This document shows, one piece after another, positions 1 through 7,674 of a stretch of DNA of 64,000 nt (the first letter of the stretch is position 1; each line of letters starts with the position of its first letter). Position numbers and translations under genes: made by a program. The notes beneath the pieces are model-generated. The model was not told where the DNA came from. It saw nothing but the letters and a program-made list of their open reading frames with translations, and did no database searches. The stretch covers positions 60,328 through 124,327 of the forward strand of contig JAAHGF010000013.1 of assembly GCA_010672585.1 (NCBI GenBank), in the 5' to 3' direction. Source of the stretch: Okeania sp. SIO1I7 (lineage in GTDB: Bacteria > Cyanobacteriota > Cyanobacteriia > Cyanobacteriales > Microcoleaceae).

Positions 1-271
1 GTTCTCTCCATAGCTGACCACTATATTGCCAGTTTGCTTTTGTCGAACGTCCAAATCCTAGCAAATCGATCGCCCAAACCTGAAAAAACTGGCTCAGATA
101 TCCAATATTTTTGCGCCAATGGTCTGTTGACGCTCCAAAACCATGTATTAATAATATGGGTGGAGTTGCGGGATCGGACTTACCTGCACATACATAGTAG
201 ATGGACTGATCCCGCCATTGCCAATAACTGCCAGGAAGTGAAGCTGTGATAGAGGCTGATGTAGTTAACAT
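1..271 (-). CDS. alpha/beta hydrolase, partial (C-terminus off the left edge)
   Basis: Reading the minus strand from an ATG at 271 gives an uninterrupted 90-residue N-terminus. It contains the strand-turn LLIHGFGASTDHW, where the HG dipeptide normally shapes the oxyanion hole, followed by AIDLLGFGRS, the usual second strand and GxGxS turn of alpha/beta hydrolases. The nucleophile elbow and the Asp/His of the triad would lie beyond base 1, so catalytic competence cannot be judged. The substrate is unknown; relatives in cyanobacteria are general esterase or haloperoxidase-like enzymes. It is transcribed away from the next gene. Confidence 0.8.
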   Translation of the reverse strand, partial: MLTTSASITASLPGSYWQWRDQSIYYVCAGKSDPATPPILLIHGFGASTDHWRKNIGYLSQFFQVWAIDLLGFGRSTKANWQYSGQLWRE

Positions 272-590
272 ATATAAAGTTTTGTTAAATTACATTAAGT
301 ATTGTATCAAAATTAAGGCGGGATCAAATTATTTCTAAAATATTTCTCGTCAGCGATAAAAATGTTTTAAAAAAAATCTAGGCCAAAAAAAAAGAAACCT
401 AGTAGATATTAGATATTTTAAGTAGAAAATATATAAAGAATTTGCACTAATTTTGCTTAGGTACTTTATTTTTCTTAAGAGTTTTGATACTATAAAAATA
501 TGAAAGCAGGGATGCTTAATCAAGAAAAGATTTTTAACTGTACGAGGAGATTGACAAAGGTTTACTAAGAAAAGCTAGGGAGTTTTTTCA
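272..590. other. AT-rich intergenic region
   Basis: This divergent gap of about 320 bases is very AT-rich with several A and T runs. It should hold promoters for the hydrolase (leftward) and the anti-sigma-like gene (rightward). No hairpin, repeat or convincing promoter box could be singled out. Confidence 0.4.
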
Positions 591-1067
591 GTGATTGCTA
601 TCTCATCACGTCCACGTCTAATAAGTCAAAACTGGGTGACAATTAGTTTTGCTTCTACCCTCTATTTGTATCCGATTCTCGATCTTTTACTGGCAGATGT
701 TCCTAAACATTGGCATCCAGAACTACGACTAGGATTACAAGAAGCGTTGGTAAATTCTGCAAAGCATGGCAATAATTTAGACCCCAGTAAGAAAGTTTTC
801 GTTCGTTTTTCAATTGTACAAGACCAGTATTGGTGGGTGATTTCAGATCAAGGTCCGGGTTTTAAACCACCTTGTAAATCTAACCAAAATTATAGGCAAA
901 ATGCTACCTATCCTCCAGAAAATTATTGTGATGATGAAAAAGAATGTGGTCGAGGGATATATATTATCTACCAAGTTTTTGATTATGTTGAGTGGAATTC
1001 CAAGGGTACAGAGTTAATGCTATGCAAAAGAGTAAGAAATAACTCCAGATTACCCCTGGTTATATGA
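591..1067 (+). CDS. anti-sigma regulatory factor (RsbW-like HATPase)
   Basis: This 158-residue protein is a single GHKL ATPase domain of the serine-kinase/anti-sigma type. The N box EALVNSAKHGN is at residues 51-61, the G1 box DQGPGF at 86-91, and the G2-like box GRGIYII at 120-126. Family members bind sigma factors or anti-anti-sigma partners and are switched by phosphorylation; no partner gene is adjacent, so the target is unknown. A 20-30 residue linker between G1 and G2 is longer than in Bacillus RsbW, as is common in cyanobacteria. The start is a GTG with weak upstream purines; a slightly later start is possible. Confidence 0.82.
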   Translation: MIAISSRPRLISQNWVTISFASTLYLYPILDLLLADVPKHWHPELRLGLQEALVNSAKHGNNLDPSKKVFVRFSIVQDQYWWVISDQGPGFKPPCKSNQNYRQNATYPPENYCDDEKECGRGIYIIYQVFDYVEWNSKGTELMLCKRVRNNSRLPLVI

Positions 1068-1091
1068 AGAATTTAAGTTAACTTCAACTAA

Positions 1092-1406
1092 TTAATCCTT
1101 CTTGACTCCATGAGTTGGACATGGGGGAGCTGAAATAGATCGATCTAACCAGCTAATAGCTTGTTTGAGACGTTCGATCGCTTCAGTGGGTTGCGCCTTA
1201 ATCAGAAAAACTAGGGCAGCTACAGTTAGCTCTAATGCACGGGCTTGGCGATTAGACTTAAGTCGATGCCAGTCTCTTTCTGAGATAGCAAGTCTTTGGG
1301 CTAAAGCTTGAGCTAATTCTAGTGTACTATACTCCTGTAAATCTCTTTCGTTAGGAGTACTGATTTTGTTAGTTGTGGTTGCAGAGGCTGAGTTAGAGTT
1401 AAGCAT
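1092..1406 (-). CDS. conserved cyanobacterial protein (DUF6439-like)
   Basis: This 104-residue protein has a variable Ser/Thr/Asn-rich N-terminus of about 25 residues. A helical region follows, with TLELAQALAQRLAISERDWH and a C-terminal AISWLDRSISAPPCPTHG. The pattern matches, from memory, a small cyanobacteria-only family annotated DUF6439; the assignment needs a profile search. No catalytic motif is evident. It ends just after the anti-sigma gene in convergent orientation and starts about 55 bases from the divergent coiled-coil gene, so the two probably share a promoter region. Confidence 0.7.
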   Translation of the reverse strand: MLNSNSASATTTNKISTPNERDLQEYSTLELAQALAQRLAISERDWHRLKSNRQARALELTVAALVFLIKAQPTEAIERLKQAISWLDRSISAPPCPTHGVKKD

Positions 1407-1461
1407 ATTTTCCTAGATTAATGTTTTCAGGTAGAACTTACTATACTTATAGTATGCCAGC

Positions 1462-1875
1462 ATGAATCCTCCTCCAGAACATTCTGAGAAAAAAATAAAT
1501 GATGGGTGTTCAAATTCTGCACCAGTTGATGGGGAGTCAGAAGTTTCAGAGACTGATTTTGCACAAGCACTAGCAGAGGTAGAGCGTTCCTTTGCTGCTC
1601 TGAAAGAACGTTATTCGCAAGTTCAGTATTATCAGAGGCGAAAAGCAGAATTAAAGCATCGCTTAGAAGAAGTACGACCGGAAGTACGTCGCCAAAAAAC
1701 TAATAAGTTACGAGAAGAGTTACAACAGATACAGACAGAATTAGAAACAATAGAATTAAACCTAGAGAGTAGTTTATTTAGTTGGAATAGCATAAAAGAA
1801 CCATTTTGGCAAGCTGTGAGATTTGGCGGCTTAGGAATTGCGATCGGTTGGCTATTAAAATCTTGTGCTGGATGA
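1462..1875 (+). CDS. hypothetical coiled-coil protein with C-terminal hydrophobic anchor
   Basis: This protein of 137 residues is not assigned to a named family. Residues 1-30 are polar and low complexity. Residues 35-105 are heptad-rich (AEVERSFAALKERYSQVQ, then KLREELQQIQTELETIELNL), indicating a long coiled coil. Residues 112-133 (FWQAVRFGGLGIAIGWLLKS) form one amphipathic or membrane helix near the C-terminus. Codon use looks like that of the neighbours. A tail-anchored scaffold is plausible but unproven. Confidence 0.65.
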   Translation: MNPPPEHSEKKINDGCSNSAPVDGESEVSETDFAQALAEVERSFAALKERYSQVQYYQRRKAELKHRLEEVRPEVRRQKTNKLREELQQIQTELETIELNLESSLFSWNSIKEPFWQAVRFGGLGIAIGWLLKSCAG

Positions 1876-2171
1876 AGTTAGGTTTTGGTTCTGAAAAACC
1901 TGGTATTGCATATTAATCTGCTTTGATGATACAGTTGCTGTACTTGAAGTGAAGAAAACTAATGACAACCGCAGCGAACTACTATGAAGTTCCCTTAAAA
2001 AGGCTAAATTCAGAAAATACGCAAGGAGTTAGGAGTCATCTTCAAATTCTGTGAAGATGTGAAAATAGATTTGTGCAAATGGCCTACTCAAGGAAAACAA
2101 CCTCTGATTGCCAACAGCGGTGATGGAAAGGTTATTGAAGAGGAATTAAAAGTCTATTGGCGGGGTGATTA

Positions 2172-3575
2172 ACTGTTAAACTTAAACCGTAGAAAATAGT
2201 TGTAAAATGCATAACAATGTTGTAATATCAAAAAAGTAAGAGAGAGCGTGGATTTAGGCAATGAATGATTTTGGCCATTATAGTAGTCATGCGTGGCCAC
2301 AACAAAATTTAAGAGTTAGTAGGTAATGAGAGTCGTTGACAGACATATAATTAGACGAACACATAAGTATTGGCGGGTGTGTGATGAGTTAGCTTTTAAG
2401 TCAAAAAACCTGTACAACTTGGCTAACTATTATTGTCGTCAGCAATTTTTCACGACAGGTAGTAGTCTTGATTTAACCAAGCTCTACCACTTGACAAAAA
2501 ATAGTGATGCTTATAGAGCCTTGCCAACTAAAGTTTCAAAACAAATCATTAAATGTTTAACCACATCATGGCGTGGATATTTTCAAGCTATAAAAGAATG
2601 GTCAAAACATCCACAAAGGTTTCTAGGTAAACCAAAAATACCAAAGTATAAGGACAAAACCAAAGGTCGAAATGTAGTTATATATTCAAAGGAATCAGTC
2701 TATAAAGCCCCTTTGAAAGAGGGTATTTGTCACTTATCTATGAGTGAGATCAAAATACCTGTAGTGGTTGAGTCTGTAGTTGAAGTGAGGATAGTACCTG
2801 CAACTGGCTGCTATGTAATTGAAGTTGTGTATGAAAAAACTGAACAACAACGGATAGAGTCTACATATATAGCAGGAATAGATTTAGGGATTGATAGATT
2901 AGTTGCTCTAGCTACAAACAAGCCTGGTGTGAAACCTCTGCTTGTTAATGGGAAGCCACTAAAAAGCGTCAATCAGCTTTACAACAAGCGAAAAGCTAAA
3001 TATCAAAGTGTTCTCAAGGGCCAGAAAAAAACTAGCCGTAAGATTGAAGCGTTAACCTATCACCGAAATCGTTTTGTTTCCAATTATCTGCATAACACCA
3101 GTAAATTAGTGGTTGAGTATTTAACCACAAATAATATTGCTACTGTAGTCATAGGCAAAAATGATAATTGGAAACAAGGTGCAAACATGGGCAAAAAAAA
3201 TAACCAAAATTTTACTCAAATACCACATTTTAAGCTAGTCAAACAGATAACTTATAAGTGTGTGTTAGCAGGAATTAAAGTGATTGAGACTGAAGAAAGT
3301 TACACCAGTAAAACTTCTGCACTTGACCTAGAATTGCCCTGTAAGCATGAATTGTATGTGGGAAAACGAGTCAAACGTGGTTTGTTTAGAAGTGCCACAG
3401 GTAAAGCGATCAATGCTGATGTCAATGGCAGTATTCAGATAATCAGAAAGAAATTCCCAGAGGCATTTAGTGCCGAGGGAATAGTGAGCTGCGCCGAGAG
3501 CGCCAGTGTTGGTTAATCCAATATCAAGATATTAAGCTGTCACGATTTTCTACAGTTTAGTTCGTACGGTAACGC
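2172..3575 (+). mobile_element. IS200/IS605-superfamily element carrying only tnpB (approximate ends)
   Basis: The element is inferred from the tnpB ORF and from the interruption of the lyase-like relic on both sides. A short inverted repeat, GGCCAT...TGGCC, lies upstream near 2270-2300 and may be part of the left-end structure. No tnpA is present, so mobility would depend on a transposase in trans. The exact boundaries cannot be fixed because the flanking gene has also lost sequence. Confidence 0.6.
2326..3516 (+). CDS. tnpB: TnpB-family RNA-guided nuclease-like protein (intact ORF)
   Basis: This protein of 396 residues has the TnpB/OrfB layout. An N-terminal helical region is followed by the RuvC-I motif AGIDLGID at about residue 184. 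The central VVIGKNDNWKQ lies where many family members carry RuvC-II, and the C-terminal NADVNGS supplies the RuvC-III Asp. The typical four-Cys zinc finger is absent: only one Cys precedes ELYVGKRVKRGLF. No Glu is at the usual RuvC-II position, fitting a TnpB branch with a rearranged active site. Its omega-RNA would be expected to overlap the 3' end. The reading frame is undamaged although it sits inside a dead gene. Confidence 0.85.
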   Translation: MRVVDRHIIRRTHKYWRVCDELAFKSKNLYNLANYYCRQQFFTTGSSLDLTKLYHLTKNSDAYRALPTKVSKQIIKCLTTSWRGYFQAIKEWSKHPQRFLGKPKIPKYKDKTKGRNVVIYSKESVYKAPLKEGICHLSMSEIKIPVVVESVVEVRIVPATGCYVIEVVYEKTEQQRIESTYIAGIDLGIDRLVALATNKPGVKPLLVNGKPLKSVNQLYNKRKAKYQSVLKGQKKTSRKIEALTYHRNRFVSNYLHNTSKLVVEYLTTNNIATVVIGKNDNWKQGANMGKKNNQNFTQIPHFKLVKQITYKCVLAGIKVIETEESYTSKTSALDLELPCKHELYVGKRVKRGLFRSATGKAINADVNGSIQIIRKKFPEAFSAEGIVSCAESASVG

Positions 3576-3829
3576 GTAAGGTTTTATCTGAACCAAAAAG
3601 TAACTCCAAGTATGTTTTGGTAGATTGGTTGAGTGCTCATCTGGATGCAGGAGAAGCTTTGATATCTAAAAATGGCGAACCGAGTATATTTCTTCAGATG
3701 GTAGCAAAAGCATATCAATTCAGCCTAGAGTATAGCATACTACTACTATCTCACTTTTGGCACAGGAAGTAGTATATTAAGAGAAAACAAGGAAGTATCT
3801 ATGCGACCATAGACTGCTTACAGCGGTTT

Positions 3830-3992
3830 TCATTTCAGTAGACTACAGTAGGGGCGTTAAGGTAGTTGTGCGTAGCTAATGGCCATTTGCGTTCCGCAAA
3901 GCTGCGCTAACGCCCTGACAGGGTTTTGGTTATGACGTGAGGTAACAATCACGCGCCCTGTAGGAACGTTCCATGGAACGTCCCTACAGTGG
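3830..3992. repeat. dispersed AGGGGCG-type repeat with palindromes
   Basis: The stretch contains GTAGGGGCGTTAA, CGCTAACGCCC and a near-perfect palindrome around 3960-3988 (GTAGGAACGTTCC against GGAACGTCCCTAC). Related modules recur at 14082-14152 and 54630-54702, so it belongs to a dispersed family. It also supplies the apparent start of the downstream methyltransferase fragment. Confidence 0.65.
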
Positions 3993-3998
3993 TCTACC

Positions 3999-4606
3999 GT
4001 GCAGGAAAACCGCTGTCAAGTAAAAATATTACCATATCGTTGCAAATTTTCCGAGGCTGATACAGAGGTATTTTATGATAGCGAGGATAGCCTGTATCGA
4101 AGTTTTTGGGACTCTGAAGGCAGTTTACACTGGGGCTATTTTGAGAAATTAACTACGGCCCAAACTGAAGACTTTATCAAAATAATATGGGTCGCGTAAC
4201 CCCGCCTTTTAAGGCGTAATATTTTTGGAGCGGGGCTTAAATCCCCGTTACAAAAATAACTTCTGACTCTCTTGGTGCGCATTCCCTTGCGACTGGCGTC
4301 GTCGCGGGGTCGCACCGCTTCTGACTTCTGACTTCTGACTTCGTTAACCCCGCCTACAAACGCTGGAATGAATATATGCTTTTCCAAAGTGGGATAACAA
4401 AAGACTCCAGGGTACTAGACCTTGGTTGTGGTAACGGCAATACTGCTATATGGCTATCCCAAGAAACAGGGTGTGAAGTAGTGGGAGACGACAACCCTGC
4501 TGTCCGAGAAGTGATCGAAAGCTTTTCTTGGAGTTTGGTAGCCAGGGAGGAGTTTAACATCTTTGATACGGAAGCCATGTATGCTATGGTTTTGAAAAAG
4601 GATTAA
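3999..4606 (+). pseudogene. SAM-dependent methyltransferase, broken by a MITE and an internal deletion
   Basis: The first part (3999-4173) ends with EGSLHWGYFEKLTTAQTEDF, and the second (from 4347) continues with PAYKRWNEYMLFQSGITKDS and motif I VLDLGCGNGNTAIWLS. Removing the element between them with one TTA copy joins the halves in frame as ...EDF-NPAYKRW. After CEVVG the sequence jumps to a C-terminal-like tail (VREVIESFSWSL, then NIFDTEAMYAMVLKKD), so the central part of the Rossmann fold has been deleted. The true N-terminus also seems replaced by repeat sequence. It lies just upstream of the panD-like gene and may once have belonged to that cluster. Confidence 0.85.
4174..4346. mobile_element. 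TTA-targeting MITE, copy 1 (in the methyltransferase gene)
   Basis: It begins TTATCAAAATAATATGGGTC, contains the CGCCTTTTAAGGCG palindrome and a GACTTCTGACTTC tandem, and ends GACTTCGTTAA. TTA flanks both sides (4174-4176 and 4344-4346), and excising one copy restores the reading frame. Its interior holds a 41-base module (4279-4319) that is repeated exactly, inverted, at 37597-37637. Other copies of the family are at 31491, 46760 and 48751. Confidence 0.85.
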
Positions 4607-4750
4607 TTGCCTTTGAGTCTGACCTCCTCAATAAACGAGGTTAAAACCCTTTTAAAACCCTTTTAAAACAAGCTTTATAAGGGCAAAAATTGAATTCCCG
4701 AACGGGTCTAATAATCGAGTTCTCTAGCAAGTAAACCAACGATAATAAAG

Positions 4751-5215
4751 ATGGCAACAATTAAACTGATGCACGCCAAGCTTCATCGCGTCACCGTGAC
4801 TGAGGCAAATCGCAACTATGTGGGTAGCATTACCATAGACCGAGAGTTATTGGAAAAGGTGGGAATATTACCCCTAGAAGAAGTGGAAATCGTAAATATT
4901 GATAATGGCAATCGCTGGTACACTTATGTCTTACCAGGAGAACCTGGAGAAGGTCAGATTTGTCCCAACGGTGGCGGGGCCTTGCTGTGCCAACCTGGAG
5001 ATATCTTGATTATCTGGGCAAACGAGGAAATAGAGCGATCGGAAGTCTTGCGTCAGGGACACCAGGCGCGAGTGCTAATCGCCGACGAAAATAACCAGCC
5101 TAAGGAAGTTTTCTACCAAACCCTTACTCCGAATGGGGAGACTTTGGAATATAACGGTTATGAAACAGGGAACGGTAAACAATTGACTAATTTCCCATTC
5201 ATGGTAGAGGTGTAA
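4751..5215 (+). CDS. panD: aspartate 1-decarboxylase-like protein (pyruvoyl enzyme)
   Basis: PanD converts L-aspartate to beta-alanine and self-cleaves at a Gly-Ser bond to form its pyruvoyl group. Here AKLHR (Lys10), NYVGSITID (Tyr23, cleavage Gly25-Ser26), NGNRWYTY (Arg and Tyr) and CPNGGGA (Asn) match the E. coli catalytic and binding positions. Length is 154 residues against about 126-139, with an extra C-terminal tail. It could be the housekeeping enzyme for pantothenate. Its place next to an AsnB-type amidotransferase and a metabolite-like cluster suggests it may instead decarboxylate an aspartate-derived precursor there. Confidence 0.85.
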   Translation: MATIKLMHAKLHRVTVTEANRNYVGSITIDRELLEKVGILPLEEVEIVNIDNGNRWYTYVLPGEPGEGQICPNGGGALLCQPGDILIIWANEEIERSEVLRQGHQARVLIADENNQPKEVFYQTLTPNGETLEYNGYETGNGKQLTNFPFMVEV

Positions 5216-5327
5216 AACTGGGGAAAAATTGAATTGTAAATTGGCCGATCACCTAATTCTGAAAAGCCAGACAAGCACGACATTCAATTGCGCTCGACAG
5301 CCTTGAAGTTACCTGGACGATAAAGAT

Positions 5328-6809
5328 ATGTGTGGAATAGTTGGATTTTTTGGCTCAAATTTACCAGGCTTTGAAGACGCATTGTCAATCTTAGCTCATC
5401 GCGGACCGGATGGTACCAGTAGCATTTGCCAGGAAAACTATGCTTTAGGACATAATCGTCTTGCCATTATTGATGTAGAAGGAGGACAGCAACCATTATA
5501 CGATCCGCAGAGCAAATTATACGCTATTGCTAACGGAGAAATTTATAACCATCAACAATGGCGCGAACGCTTGCAGGGAAACTACAACTTCTCAACGAAC
5601 AGCGATACGGAAATTCTGCTACCGCTCTACCAAAAGTTTGGCACTCAGATGCCTCAAAAACTCAGAGGTATGTTTAGCTTTATCTTGGCTAGCGATCGGG
5701 AATTCTTTGTCGCGCGTGATCGCTTAGGCATTAAACCTTTATACTATGCTCAAAGTGAAGAAGGTTTATTTTTTGCTTCGGAAATCAAAGCTTTAATAAA
5801 GCATGGCGAAAAAATTCAAGAGTTTCCTCCAGGACATTATTACCATTCTAATGAGGGTTTACAACCCTACTACGATTTTCCCGAAGTCGATGTGTTTTTA
5901 GAAGATGTAGAGGTGATTTTAGAAAAAATTCGCCAAGGACTTTCTCAAAGTGTCCGCAGGCGTTTAATGTCTGACGTTCCTGTAGGAGTATTTCTCAGTG
6001 GAGGACTTGATTCTAGCATTATTGCTGCCTTAATGAAGCGAGAACTGTCAGAACTACATTCTTTTGCCACCGGATTTGCTAACTCTCCAGATCTGAAAGC
6101 AGCAAGATTAGTAGCAGAATATTTAGGAACAATTCATCACGAATATATTTACTCAGAAGCAGAAATGCTTTCTGTTCTACCCGAGGTAATTTACCACTTT
6201 GAATCCTATGATCCCGCTTGGATAAGAAGTTGTGTACCTACCTACTTGCTATCTCATCTTGCTAGCCAATATGTCAAAGTAGTTCTTGGAGGAGACGCAT
6301 CAGATGAGTTGTTTGCTGGCTATAGTTATCTAGCTGATTACAATGATGGCAAGACGTTAAATCAAGAATTGGTACATCGGATTAAAGGATTACATAATCT
6401 CAACTTGCAAAAAGTAGACAGACTGACAATGGCTCATGGTTTAGAAGCAAGAGTTCCTTTTCTAGATATAGACTTTGTGGAAATGGCACTAACTATAGAT
6501 CCTACCCTCAAGCTTTACCAGAAATTTGGCATTGAAAAATGGTTGCTCCGTAAAGCTTTTGAAGACTATTTACCCCCAGAAATAGTTTGGCGAGAAAAGA
6601 TGGAATTTGCTCATGGTTCTGGTTCCTCTAAAGTTTTAGCAGCTCACGCTGAGGCTACTATTTCTGACCAAGATTTCGATCGGGCACGCTTTCGGGGAGA
6701 CCCCATAAAAAGTAAGGAGGAATTACTCTACTACAGGATTTTTGAGCAGTATTTTCCTCAGCCATTTGCCGTCAATTTAGTTGGCAAGTGGGATCGAACT
6801 TTCCATTGA
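5328..6809 (+). CDS. asnB: asparagine synthetase B-type glutamine amidotransferase, short form
   Basis: The protein is 493 residues. An N-terminal class II glutaminase (MCGIVGFF, nucleophile Cys2; LAHRGPDG; NGEIYNH) is followed by a synthetase domain with the PP-loop LSGGLDSS at 223-230 and GLEARVPFLDIDF near the C-terminal third. All expected elements for ammonia transfer from glutamine onto an adenylated carboxylate are present. It is clearly shorter than E. coli AsnB (554), in the size range of beta-lactam synthetase relatives, but unlike them it keeps Cys2. The substrate may be aspartate or a related acid. It starts 112 bases after the panD-like gene on the same strand. Confidence 0.88.
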   Translation: MCGIVGFFGSNLPGFEDALSILAHRGPDGTSSICQENYALGHNRLAIIDVEGGQQPLYDPQSKLYAIANGEIYNHQQWRERLQGNYNFSTNSDTEILLPLYQKFGTQMPQKLRGMFSFILASDREFFVARDRLGIKPLYYAQSEEGLFFASEIKALIKHGEKIQEFPPGHYYHSNEGLQPYYDFPEVDVFLEDVEVILEKIRQGLSQSVRRRLMSDVPVGVFLSGGLDSSIIAALMKRELSELHSFATGFANSPDLKAARLVAEYLGTIHHEYIYSEAEMLSVLPEVIYHFESYDPAWIRSCVPTYLLSHLASQYVKVVLGGDASDELFAGYSYLADYNDGKTLNQELVHRIKGLHNLNLQKVDRLTMAHGLEARVPFLDIDFVEMALTIDPTLKLYQKFGIEKWLLRKAFEDYLPPEIVWREKMEFAHGSGSSKVLAAHAEATISDQDFDRARFRGDPIKSKEELLYYRIFEQYFPQPFAVNLVGKWDRTFH

Positions 6810-7029
6810 AGGAGCACTCAGCACTCAGCAATCAGCAATCAGCTTTTCACGGTGTATAGTGGGGGATTCAAACCCCCATTAACACGCACCACTAATTTTT
6901 CAAAAAAAAGTGGGGGACTTAAACCCTTGGATTTTTAGCTGATAGCTAAATGCTGTTTGCGCAGCATTCCGGAACGGAAAAGCTAATAGCTAGTTAACAG
7001 TTCAATATCTTAGTTAAATTCAAGAAAAA

Positions 7030-7638
7030 ATGGCGACTACAGTCAATTACTATGATGTTCCCTTAAAAAGGTTGAATTCCCAAAATGCTCTGGGATTAGG
7101 GGTTGTATTCACGGATTTTGAAAATGCAAAAATAGAGTTATGCAAATGGCCAGCTACAGGAAAACGACCTCTAATTTCCAAGGGGGGTTACGGTACTGTT
7201 ATTGAAGAGGAGTTCAGAGTCTATTGGAAGGGTTCGACCATATTTTCTGCCGGTCATCAGAATGCTCGCGGTGGTCCTGCGGGTAAGATTGTATCCGAAC
7301 CAGGAAGTAACTCTAAATATCTTCTGGTAAACTGGCTGAGTGCCCATCTAGATGCAGGAGAAGCTTTTCTGCCTAAAAATGGCGAACCAAGTATATTTCT
7401 TTTGGCTCCTCCTAAAGAAGATGTCAAACCTGAAGATTTTGTAGCTCTTTATTCAGATGGGAGTTGCGGCATATCAATACACCCTGGAGTATGGCACACA
7501 AATCCTCTATCACTTTCAGAAAAAGAAGTAGTTTATCAGAGGAAACAAGGCAGTATTTATGCAACAATCGATTGTGTCTTAACCAAAGAGCATAATACTT
7601 GGTTAAAAATTCCTTTAGATCAACCGCAAGACGGTTAA
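7030..7638 (+). CDS. ureidoglycolate lyase-like (AllA family) protein
   Basis: This 202-residue cupin-like protein carries GISIHPGVWHTNPL (HPGVWH at 151-156), the hallmark of the AllA/ureidoglycolate lyase fold, and NWLSAHLDAGEAFLP upstream. AllA releases urea from ureidoglycolate, but several homologues occur outside purine breakdown. No allantoin genes are nearby, so a different substrate is likely. It ends 36 bases before the first dioxygenase, suggesting co-transcription. A relic of the same gene at 1962-3822 shows that this gene was duplicated locally. Confidence 0.72.
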   Translation: MATTVNYYDVPLKRLNSQNALGLGVVFTDFENAKIELCKWPATGKRPLISKGGYGTVIEEEFRVYWKGSTIFSAGHQNARGGPAGKIVSEPGSNSKYLLVNWLSAHLDAGEAFLPKNGEPSIFLLAPPKEDVKPEDFVALYSDGSCGISIHPGVWHTNPLSLSEKEVVYQRKQGSIYATIDCVLTKEHNTWLKIPLDQPQDG

Positions 7639-7674
7639 ACTGCTCTATTCTATATTATCAATAAAAGGAGTAAT

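Larger units (their letters stand above)
1962..3822 (+). pseudogene. relic second copy of the ureidoglycolate-lyase-like gene, split by a tnpB element
   Basis: From the ATG at 1962 the translation begins MTTAANYYEVPLKRLNSEN, close to the start of the intact gene at 7030. A frameshift near 2025 moves the match to another frame (VKIDLCKWPTQGKQPLI, then VIEEELKVYWRGD), which ends at about 2171. The homology resumes at about 3578 (VLSEPKSNSKYVLVDWLSAH, then LDAGEALISKNGEPSIF) and again at 3782-3820 (KRKQGSIYATIDC). The middle segment and the HPGVWH region are missing. Between the halves lies a tnpB element. This is a dead paralogue of the 7030 gene, broken by frameshifts, deletions and the insertion. 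Confidence 0.85.

Noticed and set aside
34..249. 71-codon plus-strand ORF at the left edge
   Set aside because: It is the antisense shadow of the alpha/beta hydrolase, whose motifs are clear on the minus strand.
5328..6809. Beta-lactam synthetase instead of AsnB-type enzyme
   Set aside because: The length would fit, but the active-site Cys2 (MCGIVG) and typical AsnB blocks are conserved, unlike beta-lactam synthetases that have lost the glutaminase Cys.
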